Assembly (NCBI RefSeq): GCF_030814695.1
Contig: NZ_JAUSVL010000001.1
Location: 1,896,227 to 1,960,226, forward strand
Reading direction: 5' to 3'
DNA from: Oligosphaera ethanolica
GTDB lineage: Bacteria > Verrucomicrobiota > Lentisphaeria > Oligosphaerales > Oligosphaeraceae
Length of the DNA stretch: 64,000 nucleotides
The notes below the pieces were generated by a model that did no database searches, was not told the origin of the DNA, and saw only the letters and a program-made list of their open reading frames with translations. Made by a program: the position numbers and the translations under genes. This document shows positions 19,944 to 29,539 of this stretch, piece after piece (the first letter of the stretch is position 1; each line of letters opens with the position of its first letter).

Positions 19944-20924
19944 GATCTCGCCCGCCCTTTATTTCTCAAAACACCTGGCCTTTGGCCGAAAACAACAACG
20001 GCGCGTCAGTTCAAGACGCGCCTGCACTTCTCAACCTGCACCGCAAATGGCAAATTCTGCCTAAGCCCCTACAAACCATCACCCGCGTTTCTACACTCCC
20101 CATGCATAGCCCGCATGGTAATCCGTATGCGTCGCCCGCATAACTGGCCATCGTCCAAAACCCAACAAACTCCGCCTGCAAACCACAAATACTCGGCGCT
20201 CGCCGAAACACCGCCATAAGTAAGCTCAAGGACCATCCCCGACGCAAACCGACCGACTGCCGCTTTACCTTGGGAGGGGGTCCCCCCAGGCTGGGTGGGC
20301 CATCCGAAATGACGAGCAAAAAACTACCCCGGCGACAGGCCATTTGCAACCGTAAACTTGAAATTGCATAGAGGAACATGGCTTTTGACAGCGGGCTGCT
20401 CAGCAGTCGTGAAGTAACCTAGCCGAAATTAGAGCCCGCTAACAGAATTTTTCCGCTCATAACCAAGCGTGCGGCAAGGCGTCAGGCCATCCCCAATGAG
20501 TCAAAATCAGTTCCCGCAGGCCAAGCCACCCACGGCAACACTAGGGACATTTTTGCCGCCGGGACGGCGGCGCTCCCAGGAGTCCCAAGAGTCCCCAAGC
20601 AGTCGAGGGCGTCTCCACGGTCCCGGCCATGGGGCGTGGATCGTGAGTCTTCGTCCCCGCGCCGTTGCCAATTAGTCACTATGGCCCCGTTGTCCACTGA
20701 AGTCGGTCGCCAGCAGTGGCTGACCAATTACCACTATTCATTTCGTCCCCAGTGATTTTCAGGGCAAGCGGCGCATAATGAGCTACATTATATCTTTTGA
20801 CCGGCCTGTTTTACGCGGGCCATTTGTGTCTGCGAAAAAAACATTGTAGACTACTTGGCGATTGGCTCTATTGTCGCCACGCTGTTATAGCTCACGCGCC
20901 CACGCAACGGAGTACGAGGCCACT
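19944..20924. other. Gene-free stretch of about 1 kb
   Basis: No convincing gene. Short open frames here lack ribosome sites and protein-like composition. Local structure includes a G-rich hairpin near 20267-20292 and an inverted repeat AGCGGGCT/AGCCCGCT at 20390-20440 followed by a short T run, which could act as a terminator. The last 100 bases are more AT-rich and probably carry the promoter of the phosphoesterase gene. Confidence 0.5.
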
Positions 20925-22208
20925 ATGGGATCTTTTCGTTTTGCTGTGATTGGCGACACCCACTATTGCACCCTGGCCGGCCGGCCGCTGTCACGGCGCC
21001 AGCAAGGGATGCCGGCCCTGCCGGATTATCTGCGCTACGCCGGCATGAAAGAGCGCGTGCTCGACAAACTGGCCGCCAAGCTGGCCGCGCTGCGGCCGGA
21101 ATTTCTGATTTCCACCGGCGATCTTATCGAAGGCGGCGCCGACTCGGCACTGGACGAAGCCGAAGCGCGCAAGCTCTTCACGGCCGCCGTACCCGAACTG
21201 CATGTCGCCCAGGGCACCCACGACCGCCGCAAGCCTCAGGGCGAGCAAAGCTACTACTCGTTCAAATATGACGGCGCGGTCTTTTTCATCCTCGACTACA
21301 TCAACTGGAACAAGCAGCAGAGCACCTGGTTGCAGCACGAACTCGGCGCCGCCCACGGCGCCCGGCACATCTTCGCCTTCGCACACGCACCGTTGTATCT
21401 GTGGGGGCGGCATTTTTTTGACAGCCCGTGGTTCACGCAGGAAGTCCGCGACATCTTCACGCAGTACCCCATAGATATCTATTTTTGCGGCCACACGCAC
21501 AACCAGGCCGTCAGTTGGCACCGGGGCATGCTACAAATCAAGGGCTCGGCCGTGGGCTACCCGCAGATGGACGTCGTGCCCCTGGAACGCATGCACGCGC
21601 TGGCGCCCGATGATAACGACAACCGCTTCTACTGGGGCATCGTCGAAGACAGCGCACCGGCTTTCTTCACCGTCGATGTCGACGACGACCGCCTGCATGT
21701 CCGCTGGCATTCCCTGCGCGGCTCGGCGGAGTTGCGCGTCCCGGCCCGTTTTGCACGACCGGAGATACTGTCCTTCCCGCCGCATCTCCCGCGCAATCAG
21801 CAACTCAGCGACTGGGATTTCGCACAGGTCCGCGCCGGTTGGCTCAATATCTTCAGCAGCATCAAGCAGGACAACAAGTCGCAGCTGCTGCTCAATGACG
21901 TGCCTCTGGGCGAGATACCGGCAAGCACCAGCTATGCCGCCCGCCGCGCGGCACCTCTCAGCATTGACGCCATCAACAGCCTGCGGCAGAAAAACACTCT
22001 GCGCATCCGCATGCCGGACTCGCCAGTGTTTGCCATCGGCTCCATGTCGTTGGAGCTGCTCCTGCTGGACGGCCGCATCCTCCACTCGCCCGTGGCGCCA
22101 GAGCTGTTCGTCTGCGGCGAATCACCCGACTACACCTTTGCCTCCGCCCGCGCCCAGCGGGTCACCCCCGGCGCCGATCTGACCATCACACTCGCTTTTG
22201 CCCCATAG
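20925..22208 (+). CDS. Calcineurin-like metallophosphoesterase
   Basis: 427 residues. Metal-site motifs are in order: FAVIGDTHY (D-x-H), ISTGDLIEGG (G-D-x-x), QGTHDRR, FAHAPLY and YFCGHTHNQ. The third motif is normally GNHD/E; here the metal-bridging Asn is replaced by Thr. There is no signal peptide. The C-terminal ~150 residues are beta-rich. The start at 20925 is supported by GAGG 6 bp upstream; the open frame begins 63 bp earlier. The enzyme probably hydrolyses a phosphomonoester or diester. It is on the same strand as, and 70 bp before, the TPR gene of the exosortase locus, so it may be co-transcribed with it. Confidence 0.85.
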   Translation: MGSFRFAVIGDTHYCTLAGRPLSRRQQGMPALPDYLRYAGMKERVLDKLAAKLAALRPEFLISTGDLIEGGADSALDEAEARKLFTAAVPELHVAQGTHDRRKPQGEQSYYSFKYDGAVFFILDYINWNKQQSTWLQHELGAAHGARHIFAFAHAPLYLWGRHFFDSPWFTQEVRDIFTQYPIDIYFCGHTHNQAVSWHRGMLQIKGSAVGYPQMDVVPLERMHALAPDDNDNRFYWGIVEDSAPAFFTVDVDDDRLHVRWHSLRGSAELRVPARFARPEILSFPPHLPRNQQLSDWDFAQVRAGWLNIFSSIKQDNKSQLLLNDVPLGEIPASTSYAARRAAPLSIDAINSLRQKNTLRIRMPDSPVFAIGSMSLELLLLDGRILHSPVAPELFVCGESPDYTFASARAQRVTPGADLTITLAFAP

Positions 22209-22278
22209 AACCCACGCGACGCGGCCAACGACTGCCGCCAATCCAAAGCATGTCGACATCATGAGGAGGGAACTGCCT

Positions 22279-24552
22279 TTGTCAAAACATTTCATCAAGA
22301 TTTTCACTCCAAAGATCATCCTGCTGGCCTTCGTGCTGCTGATAGCAGGAGGCAGTAGCGCCCTCTTTGCCTATTATCTGGTCCGGGGGCACCAGCGCAC
22401 CATGCGCTTTCAGGAGGCGCTCAAGCAGCTGGACGCGGGCAACATCACCTTTGCCAAACGACTGCTCAACATCAGCATCAATGAAGATCCCAACAACGAG
22501 CTGGCATTTGTCAAAATGGCCGAACTGATGGTCCAGGAAGGCCGTTGGAACAACGCAGCCATACTGTGGCGGCGCGCCACCATCCTCAACCCCCTCAAGG
22601 CCGAGTACCGCCAGGCGGAAATCGATGCGTTGCTCCGTGGACGCCTCTACAACAGTCTGCTCACTGTCCTCGAACAGGACAGCAAGGACACGAAACTCAC
22701 TCCGCAGCAAAACAGCTACCTGGCCTACGCCAACTACAAGCTCGACCGCGTCCTCGTCGCCGAAGATATTTACCTGAATATCACCGACCGCGAGACCCTG
22801 CTCTCGCCCATGGCGAGGCTGCTGGAAATTGTCTTGAACATCAAAAAGAACAGCCCCGAAGCGCGGCTGGGCCAACTTGCCGAGCTCGCCGAATCCAAAG
22901 ACCCCGTTGTAGCCTTCGAAGCGCTGGAGCACCTCGCCCGCCAGTTCGTGCTGGACGACCAGCCCGAACGCGCTGAAAACGCCCTCAACCGCGCCCGTGA
23001 CCTCAACCCTGAATGCGGCACGCCACTGCTTGGCCAATTCTACTTCTTCAACAACAACTTCGCAGCCGCCATTCCCATTTTTCAGGAGATCCTGGATAAC
23101 GGCATTGACCCCGCCACCGCTGTGATGCTTGGTGAGGCCCTCGCCAGTCAAAACCGGTTGGACGACATCCACAAGCTGAGCGAAAAATACCGCGTCGGCA
23201 ACAAGACCATCCTGCAGGTCGGCACGTACCTCGACGCGTTGCAGGCCTTCGGCCGCCAAGACTTTGAAGCCCTGCGGGACAACATCAAGCGCGTCAATGG
23301 CGTCTACAAGACTCCCGTCGCCTTGATGATGTCCCTACACGCCGCAGTCTACGAGCGCGATGTCAATGGCATTCGCCAAGTCGTTGACAGCATTCGCGTC
23401 ACCCGGGACGACACCGGCCTCCTGGAACAGGCGCAGGCCATCGTCCTGCCGCTCATCAAGGCTTTCTTTGACGAGCAGAACCTCATCGCCGCAGCCAATC
23501 TGGCAGATCTCTTCCGAAATCCGGACAAGCCCGACCTCTTTCTCACCCGAGTATCGCTGACCGGCAACTTTGACAAACGGCTCCTGCAGCGCCGAGACGT
23601 CTTGACGGCCCTGCAGGCCTTTCCGGACGACCCGGTCGTGTTGCGCATCGCGGCCGCACTGGCGATGCAGAATCGCCAGTTTGACGAAGCCATCACGCAC
23701 ATTGAGCGCAATCTCCGCAACGGCAACAACACCGAGCCCATCCGCCTGCAGTACATCTTGGCCCTGCAGAATACCGGTCAGAGCGACCGCGCCATCAGCC
23801 AGTATCAAGAAGTACTCAAGGACAATCCCGACAACCGCGCCATGGTCTACAGCTATTTCGCCTTCTGCGTCAGCAACAACCGCAAAAACGAACTGCAGGC
23901 ACTGCTGACTGACACCAAACAACGGCCTCAGCCCGAGCAACGCTACCTGGTGCCCTATATCGAGGCCGAGCTCGCCCTGCTGAACAACGACATCGTTAGC
24001 ATGGTCGCGGCCCTGAAAAAAGCCATCGTCGAGCAACCGCTGAGCACCGACCAGCGCGAAGACGTCGAGCTGATCTACCGCGTCGCCTATCTGTTTGCAC
24101 TGGTGGACGAAATTCAGCCCGCCATTGAACTCTACCAGCGCATTGCCGATGTCTATCCCATGCCCATCATGATCCAGCTCAATCTCGCCGAACTCTACGC
24201 CAGCATCGGTGAACACGAGCGGGCTCTGGAACTGGCCCAGGCCGCCTGGCAGGCCAACGGCTCGCTGCTGGCGGTGCAGGAATGCCTCGGTCTGCGCCTG
24301 GTAGAAACCAAACGCTACGCCCGCGCCGTGCAGCTGCTGGGGCTGCCCGTCGACAGCAAAAAAGCCACGCCGCGCGCCCTCGACGCCTGGCGCATCGCCA
24401 CGGAAGCGCTGATAAAAGAGGCCTTCACCGCCAAAAAGTATCTCGACTGCCTCACTCTCAGCCAGCATCTGCTACGGCATTTCAGCAGCAACCAGGTGGC
24501 GCTCGATCATGCCGCGCAGTGCCGCGCTGCCCTGGGTGACGCCGCACCCTGA
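22279..24552 (+). CDS. TPR-repeat protein with N-terminal membrane anchor, exosortase-locus associated
   Basis: 757 residues from a TTG start. An N-terminal helix (PKIILLAFVLLIAGGSSALFAYYL) anchors it, with the rest outside the cytoplasm. The remainder is built of tetratricopeptide-like helical repeats, for example ALKQLDAGNITFAKRLLNIS, AISQYQEVLKDNPDNRAM and ALELAQAAWQANGSLLAVQE. The TTG is preferred because AGGAGGG lies 8 bp before it; an in-frame ATG at 22261 overlaps that ribosome site. In PEP-CTERM systems a large TPR protein (PrsT) is encoded with the exosortase, and this gene sits 88 bp before the exosortase. A scaffold role in surface export is inferred. Confidence 0.8.
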   Translation: MSKHFIKIFTPKIILLAFVLLIAGGSSALFAYYLVRGHQRTMRFQEALKQLDAGNITFAKRLLNISINEDPNNELAFVKMAELMVQEGRWNNAAILWRRATILNPLKAEYRQAEIDALLRGRLYNSLLTVLEQDSKDTKLTPQQNSYLAYANYKLDRVLVAEDIYLNITDRETLLSPMARLLEIVLNIKKNSPEARLGQLAELAESKDPVVAFEALEHLARQFVLDDQPERAENALNRARDLNPECGTPLLGQFYFFNNNFAAAIPIFQEILDNGIDPATAVMLGEALASQNRLDDIHKLSEKYRVGNKTILQVGTYLDALQAFGRQDFEALRDNIKRVNGVYKTPVALMMSLHAAVYERDVNGIRQVVDSIRVTRDDTGLLEQAQAIVLPLIKAFFDEQNLIAAANLADLFRNPDKPDLFLTRVSLTGNFDKRLLQRRDVLTALQAFPDDPVVLRIAAALAMQNRQFDEAITHIERNLRNGNNTEPIRLQYILALQNTGQSDRAISQYQEVLKDNPDNRAMVYSYFAFCVSNNRKNELQALLTDTKQRPQPEQRYLVPYIEAELALLNNDIVSMVAALKKAIVEQPLSTDQREDVELIYRVAYLFALVDEIQPAIELYQRIADVYPMPIMIQLNLAELYASIGEHERALELAQAAWQANGSLLAVQECLGLRLVETKRYARAVQLLGLPVDSKKATPRALDAWRIATEALIKEAFTAKKYLDCLTLSQHLLRHFSSNQVALDHAAQCRAALGDAAP

Positions 24553-24640
24553 CTATCCTCGCGGCGCAGCTCTCCCGACGGGCGCTGCAGACTGCACCGG
24601 TTATTAATATCCACACTTCGCTCAGACAAGGACCACCTGC

Positions 24641-25537
24641 ATGAAGAACAGCTCGACAGCGACCGATGCAAAGCCTTCGCTGTTTCATCTGCCCGTGATC
24701 GGCGGTGCCCTCCTGATCGGCGCCATCCAGGGTTTGCGTAGTGCATCGGGGCACTGGGAGAACATCCTCATCATCGGCACGATCGTCGCACTCATGAGCT
24801 GGGACAGCCGCCACCGGATGTCGCCCAGCCGAGAAACTGTGCCGGCTCGGGAACGCCTGCTGGCCTGGGTTGCCCTGGCGCTGGCACCGTGCTTCCTCCT
24901 CATACCCGGCTCAGCCGTCATGGACCTCAATGCCAACGTCATTCTGCTTCTGCTGGCCTTTGCCTTCAGCGCCTTCCAGCGCGGCGCCCGCACGGCACTA
25001 TGGTCTCTGCCGCCGTTACTACTAGCACTAGTGGCCATGCCGCTACAAGAGTTTATCTACCTCTCTTTCAGCTATGTTCTCCGGCTGCTGTCGACCATTC
25101 TCTGTTGCGAGACCATCCAGCTCTTCAACGCCAGCGTGAGCTACCACCACACCACAATCTACGTGGGGGACGCCAGCATCGCCATCACCGATGCCTGCAG
25201 CGGCATCTCGCAGCTCTTCGCGCTGTTTCTGCTTAGCTACCTGATTGTCCGCCGGCAGCACCGGCAGCTGCGCCGGGCACTGCTGCATTACTCGCTGCTC
25301 CTGCCCGTCGTCGTCCTGGCGAATGCGCTACGCCTGATCATCACCATCGTCCTGTTTCAGCGCATCGGCACCGTCATTTTCGCCGATTTCTTCCACATTC
25401 TTTTCGGCCTGCTGCTGGTCGTCGTCACCGTGGTTTTGATGTACGCCGCCGGCAAGCTGTTTCCCGAGCAGGAGTCCACCCCCGCTGACATTGCCGCGTC
25501 CCCCGAGTCCCCGGAGTCCCCCCATGACGCTAACTAA
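24641..25537 (+). CDS. Exosortase family transpeptidase
   Basis: 298 residues, about eight transmembrane helices. The three exosortase/archaeosortase active-site blocks are present in order: ITDACSGISQLFAL (Cys186), VLANALRLIITI (Arg231) and DFFHILFGLLLV (His252). Exosortases cleave C-terminal sorting tails of exported proteins in the membrane and transfer them to an unknown acceptor. The following EpsI-like gene overlaps by 14 bp, so translation is probably coupled. Candidate substrates are the two PLPG-tailed proteins encoded at 33.1-35.3 kb. The specific exosortase subtype cannot be assigned by eye. Confidence 0.9.
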   Translation: MKNSSTATDAKPSLFHLPVIGGALLIGAIQGLRSASGHWENILIIGTIVALMSWDSRHRMSPSRETVPARERLLAWVALALAPCFLLIPGSAVMDLNANVILLLLAFAFSAFQRGARTALWSLPPLLLALVAMPLQEFIYLSFSYVLRLLSTILCCETIQLFNASVSYHHTTIYVGDASIAITDACSGISQLFALFLLSYLIVRRQHRQLRRALLHYSLLLPVVVLANALRLIITIVLFQRIGTVIFADFFHILFGLLLVVVTVVLMYAAGKLFPEQESTPADIAASPESPESPHDAN

Positions 25538-26615
25538 ACTCACGCGAGCCTTTACCTGGTTGCTCCTCCTCGGCAGTTTTCTGCCCTATGCGTGGAAACT
25601 GCCCTACATGACTAATGCCTGGCGCAGTTCGCCAATGGACCGCTTTGACTGGCTCTTCCTCCTCATTGCCGCCGTAGCGCTCTTGGTGACATTACGGGTC
25701 CTCCTGGCCCGCCGCAGCCGCACTCAGGGCGTGTACATGGTCGCGCTGCTGCCATCCCTACTGCTCATGGCACTAGGCGTGGCTCTGGAAATTCATGCCG
25801 CTGCCATCATGGGCGCAGTCGCCTTTTCCTGGTCGATGCTCTGGCTTGCGCTCGGGTGGCGTTCAGCCTACACGGCCTTTCCCATCTATGCCATCATGGG
25901 CTTGTCCTGCACCAGCACCAGCTACTGGCTGGGATACTTTTCCGGTCCGCTGCAATGGAACGGCCTGGCCATCAAAGGCACGCTCACGCTGCTGCTACTC
26001 GCCTGGCTGCTGCATAATGTCTTGCGTGAACGCCAGGTCCGCCGGGAAACGTTCTGCTTCTACCTGGCCTTCGCCGTCCTCACCTTCGGCGCCTGGCAGG
26101 CTCGAACACTCTACCACACCGCCGCGCCCTTCCTTCCCGATTTCAGCACCCTCGATCGCGGCGAATTCTTCGGCCAGACAATGGAAATTACCCCCGCCGA
26201 CGAACGCTTCTTCGGCACCAGCAGTTTCGGCAAATACATCTTCGCATCCGATGACCACATCGTCACTGTCCTGACAGTAACCTGTGTGGACGACATCCAT
26301 CAGATTCATCCGGCCAGCCACTGCCTGCGGGTGTCTGGGTGGGCCATCGACGCCGAAAACATCGACAGCGTCGATGTTGCCAGCCAAAAACTATCCGTCA
26401 GCGAAATTATCGCGCGGCGCGATGGCCAGCGCATCATGGTGTGGGTGTGGTACAGCTCTGCCGATGCCTCCACCGGCAATTTCCTCGCCTTCCGCCGCCT
26501 CTGGCGCCAAGGCACGCCGTGGTTCACCGCCCAGGTCAGCACGCCCTGCGCCCAAGGGACCGAAAACGACGCCCGCGCCGTCCTCAGCAAATTCCTGGCC
26601 ATCACCACGCCCTGA
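25524..26615 (+). CDS. Exosortase-associated EpsI-like protein with membrane domain
   Basis: 363 residues. The first ~215 residues contain about seven hydrophobic helices, and the remainder is a soluble domain. That domain carries IHPASHCLRVSGWAID (related to the EpsI H-x-P-x-x-C-x-x-G-x-G-W block) and RIMVWVWYSSADASTGNF. EpsI domains are encoded with, or fused to, exosortases in many PEP-CTERM and VPEID-type systems. The ATG at 25524 has GGAG 8 bp upstream and overlaps the exosortase stop. It probably works with the exosortase in processing or coupling of sorted proteins. Confidence 0.8.
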   Translation: MTLTKLTRAFTWLLLLGSFLPYAWKLPYMTNAWRSSPMDRFDWLFLLIAAVALLVTLRVLLARRSRTQGVYMVALLPSLLLMALGVALEIHAAAIMGAVAFSWSMLWLALGWRSAYTAFPIYAIMGLSCTSTSYWLGYFSGPLQWNGLAIKGTLTLLLLAWLLHNVLRERQVRRETFCFYLAFAVLTFGAWQARTLYHTAAPFLPDFSTLDRGEFFGQTMEITPADERFFGTSSFGKYIFASDDHIVTVLTVTCVDDIHQIHPASHCLRVSGWAIDAENIDSVDVASQKLSVSEIIARRDGQRIMVWVWYSSADASTGNFLAFRRLWRQGTPWFTAQVSTPCAQGTENDARAVLSKFLAITTP

Positions 26616-26783
26616 GCGCACGGACGCAGAAGCCGCAGCCCGAAAGAGCGCGCAACCACAGCTGCCAGGAGCGCCGTCTCCCCCCCGGTCTATCCTGCGC
26701 TGATTGCTGGCAAAGAAGCCAAGGCAGGATATTGTTTTGCCTACAATGAACCACGATATGGCCAAAAACGAAGATCGGGAGAA

Positions 26784-27641
26784 ATGACCTTGTTGTCCGC
26801 AACGCGCTGCTTCTTGGCAATAATGCTCTGCCTCGGCGTCCTGCCGGCGCTGGCTGATGACAGCGCGCGCATCCGCTTGGCGACCTTCAATATCCGCTGC
26901 CCCATGGACAAGCCACCCAACGACTGGCCCAGCCGCGCCCCGCGCGTCAAAGCCCTCATCACCAGGCATCAATTCGACATCGTCGGCCTGCAGGAAGCAA
27001 CCCATAAACAGCTGCAGTTCCTGCTCAGTGACCCCGACTGGGCCAGCATCGGCGTCGGCCGCGCCGACGGCAAGCGCGGCGGCGAGTACAGCTGCATTCT
27101 CTTCCGCCCCGCGCGGTTTGAGCTACTGGCCTCAGACACTTTCTGGTTATCGGAAACGCCAGAAGTGGCCGGGTCCCAGTCTTGGGAAAGCGCCAATCGC
27201 CGTATCTGCACCTGGGGCCGCTTCCGCGATAAGATCAGCGGCAAGGAATTCGTCCTCTTCAATACCCACCTGGATCACCGCAGCAAAAAGGCGCGCCTCA
27301 ATGGCGTGAAGCTGATTCTACACAGGATGGACGGCATCGCCAATGGCGCGCCAATCCTTTTCACGGGCGACTTCAACACCCTCCCCAACAGCAAAACCAT
27401 CCTGGCCGTGCGGGAAAAACTCCACAACAGCAAAGCACTCTCCGAGATCGCCCACCTCGGCCCCGTCGGCACTCTCAATGGCTTCGTCTATGATCGCGAT
27501 CAGCCGCCGAAACGGGAAATCGACTTCATCTTCGTCAGCAAGGGCGTACAGGTTCACAGCCACCGCACCATCGATGACACCGATGACGGTCTCTGCCCAT
27601 CGGATCACTTCCCAGTCCTGTGCGAAATCACCCTGCCCTGA
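26784..27641 (+). CDS. Endonuclease/exonuclease/phosphatase (EEP) family protein, exported
   Basis: 285 residues with a signal peptide (LLSATRCFLAIMLCLGVLPALA). EEP-fold motifs are clear: LATFNIRC (Asn), IVGLQEAT (Glu), FNTHLDHRS (His), FTGDFNTLPNS (Asp/Asn) and SDHFPVLCEI (terminal Asp-His). Members hydrolyse phosphodiesters in nucleic acids, inositol phosphates or lipids. The exported, DNase-I-like version here is more likely a phosphodiesterase or phosphatase for nutrients. GGGAG is only 2-3 bp from the ATG, so a TTG two codons later could be the real start. It follows the exosortase genes but has its own gap of 168 bp. Confidence 0.85.
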   Translation: MTLLSATRCFLAIMLCLGVLPALADDSARIRLATFNIRCPMDKPPNDWPSRAPRVKALITRHQFDIVGLQEATHKQLQFLLSDPDWASIGVGRADGKRGGEYSCILFRPARFELLASDTFWLSETPEVAGSQSWESANRRICTWGRFRDKISGKEFVLFNTHLDHRSKKARLNGVKLILHRMDGIANGAPILFTGDFNTLPNSKTILAVREKLHNSKALSEIAHLGPVGTLNGFVYDRDQPPKREIDFIFVSKGVQVHSHRTIDDTDDGLCPSDHFPVLCEITLP

Positions 27642-27674
27642 GCGGCCCGGCCTTAATTACCCTCGCCGCCCCCG

Positions 27675-28616
27675 TCAGCGCGGAGGGGATAGCGGCTCGT
27701 GATAATTGTAGGTAGATAAGTAGCGCTCGCCCGTATCCGGCAGAATCACCACTATCCGCTTGCCCGCCAGCGCCGGGCGCTTGCTCAACTCCAGTGCCGC
27801 AAACAAAGCCGCACCGGCCGATATGCCCACCAATATGCCCTCGCGCTGCGCCGCCAGCCGCGCTGCACTCATCGCTGCGTCTGCCGCCACCGGCATCACC
27901 TCGTCCAGCAAAGCCATATCCATGACGCCGGGAACAAAGCCCGCGCCAATCCCCTGTATCTTATGCGGGCCGGGCAGCCCACCGGACAGGACCGGCGAAT
28001 CCTCCGGCTCCACCCCGACCAGCATCACCTTGGGCAGTCGCTTGCGCAGTGCCCGGCCGACGCCAGTGAAAGTCCCGCCGGTGCCAATGCCCGCCACCAA
28101 GACATCCACCCGGTCAGCCGTATCATTGAGTATCTCCTGCGCCGTGGTCACTTCGTGCATCGCCGGGTTGGCCTCGTTCATAAATTGCTGCGGCATGAAA
28201 GCGCCGGGATTGGCCGCCAAGATTTCTTCCGCCTTGGCAATGGCGCCGAGCATGCCCTTTGTGCCGTCAGTCAGCACCAGCTCGGCACCATAGGCCGCCA
28301 TCAGCTTGCGCCGCTCAATGCTCATGGTCTCCGGCATCGTCAGGATCAGCCGATAGCCCTTGACGGCCGCTACCAGCGCCAAACCAATGCCGGTGTTGCC
28401 ACTGGTCGGCTCCACAATCAAATTGCCCGGACGCAAACAGCCCCGCCGCTCGGCGTCATCAATCATCGCCAGCGCAATACGGTCTTTGACACTGCCACCC
28501 GGATTGAAAAATTCGACCTTGGCCAGCACTTCGGCCGCACCGCGATTGATCTTCGCCAGGCGCACCAGCGGCGTCTTGCCAATGGTGGCCAGGATATTAT
28601 TCGCAATGGCTTCCAT
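27675..28616 (-). CDS. cysK: Cysteine synthase (O-acetylserine sulfhydrylase)
   Basis: 313 residues, the family length. It converts O-acetylserine and sulfide to cysteine in a pyridoxal-phosphate reaction. The PLP lysine is in FFNPGGSVKDRIALAMI. The substrate loop is PTSGNTGIGLALVAA. The phosphate-binding glycine loop is GIGTGGTFTGVGR. The start at 28616 has GGGAG about 10 bp upstream; an upstream TTG has less support. It lies 26 bp downstream of an Rrf2-family regulator on the same strand, the arrangement seen for sulfur-responsive regulation of cysteine synthesis. Confidence 0.95.
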   Translation of the reverse strand: MEAIANNILATIGKTPLVRLAKINRGAAEVLAKVEFFNPGGSVKDRIALAMIDDAERRGCLRPGNLIVEPTSGNTGIGLALVAAVKGYRLILTMPETMSIERRKLMAAYGAELVLTDGTKGMLGAIAKAEEILAANPGAFMPQQFMNEANPAMHEVTTAQEILNDTADRVDVLVAGIGTGGTFTGVGRALRKRLPKVMLVGVEPEDSPVLSGGLPGPHKIQGIGAGFVPGVMDMALLDEVMPVAADAAMSAARLAAQREGILVGISAGAALFAALELSKRPALAGKRIVVILPDTGERYLSTYNYHEPLSPPR

Positions 28617-28642
28617 CTCCACATCTCCCTTGCCTGCCTTGT

Positions 28643-29080
28643 TCAAATGCTGTAATCGACCCCACCATGCTGCTTCAGCCAGCCTTCCAGCAGCATGCGC
28701 AACGTGTACTTTTTCAACACCTCTTCATAGGCCTTCGCCAAATCGCACCACACATCGCGGGTCATGCACTGACCCACAGCCTTGCACATGCTCGGCGTAT
28801 GCACACATTCAACCGGCTCAATGCGCCCCTCCAACGCCGTCACCACGTCGTAGGCGGTCATCTCGTCCGGCGGCATGGCCAACTCATAGCCGCCATTCGG
28901 ACCACGAATCGCCCGGACCAATCCAGCCGTCTTCAACGAATTCATCAGCACATGGATGTAATTGATGGTGATCTCTTCACTCTCTGATAGTTTGTCGACC
29001 TTGACAACGCCCTTGCCGTACTGCGCCGCTAAAGCCGCCATCAACCTCAGCCCGTACCTTCCCTTCGTCGATACCTGCAT
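28643..29080 (-). CDS. Rrf2-family transcriptional regulator
   Basis: 145 residues. The N-terminal winged helix begins MQVSTKGRYGLRLMAALAAQ and continues ITINYIHVLMNSLKTAGLVRAIRGPNGGYELA, the typical Rrf2/IscR/CymR pattern. A cysteine cluster CVHTPSMCKAVGQC follows, so an Fe-S cluster as in IscR is possible. The gene runs into cysK, pointing to a CymR-like role in cysteine/sulfide control. The start at 29080 was chosen because GAGGG lies ~5 bp upstream; the open frame extends nine codons further. The promoter region above it is strikingly AT-rich. Confidence 0.9.
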   Translation of the reverse strand: MQVSTKGRYGLRLMAALAAQYGKGVVKVDKLSESEEITINYIHVLMNSLKTAGLVRAIRGPNGGYELAMPPDEMTAYDVVTALEGRIEPVECVHTPSMCKAVGQCMTRDVWCDLAKAYEEVLKKYTLRMLLEGWLKQHGGVDYSI

Positions 29081-29135
29081 GACACCCTCTCTTTTTATGT
29101 GATTCAATTATGATAAGATCAATAACTTCTTGGGG

Positions 29136-29175
29136 ATTGATTCCTAAATTATTGTATTGATCTGGAATATCAAAT
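29136..29175. promoter_or_regulatory. AT-rich promoter region with imperfect dyad upstream of the Rrf2 regulator
   Basis: Between about 29083 and 29230 the DNA is far richer in A/T than the rest of the window. Within it an imperfect inverted repeat, ATTGATTCC and GGAATATCAAAT, is separated by about 19 bp. Rrf2 proteins often bind such dyads to control their own operon; use here is inference. Confidence 0.35.
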
Positions 29176-29335
29176 AAATCACTTAATAATAGTAAGTTTT
29201 TTCGCATACGACTCTATGAGAACAAGTTACGTCAAATTTAACGCCAAATTACACCCTGCTCACAACGCAAATGCCTGTCAGGAATCAAATAGTCGTGTAT
29301 AATGCCGCCATACCCGCCCTCAGACTTTGACGCAG

Positions 29336-29510
29336 TCCGATCCGACTGATCCGACTGGTCCGACTGATCCGACTGATCCGACTGATCCGACTGATCAAGT
29401 CGTCCGATCCGTCCGATCCGTCCGATCGGTCCGATCCGTCCGCGATAAAAGACCGAAGATCCGACTGATCCGACTGATCAAGTCGTCCGATCCGTCCGAT
29501 CCGACTGATG
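29336..29510. repeat. 9-bp-period GATC array with cap
   Basis: About six units of TCCGACTGA (one with a G), a TCAAGTCG junction, then units of TCCGATCCG/TCCGATCGG. The cap CCGCGATAAAAGAC starts at 29440, after which a second, shorter array begins. This is the first of two neighbouring clusters in the 1.2-kb gene-free region before 30361. Confidence 0.9.
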
Positions 29511-29539
29511 CTCTTAACTTAACGATTTCCCTGGCGCAA

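Noticed and set aside
20011..20379. 122-codon open frame on the minus strand as a gene
   Set aside because: No ribosome site, composition unlike proteins, contains a G-rich hairpin. Left as gene-free.
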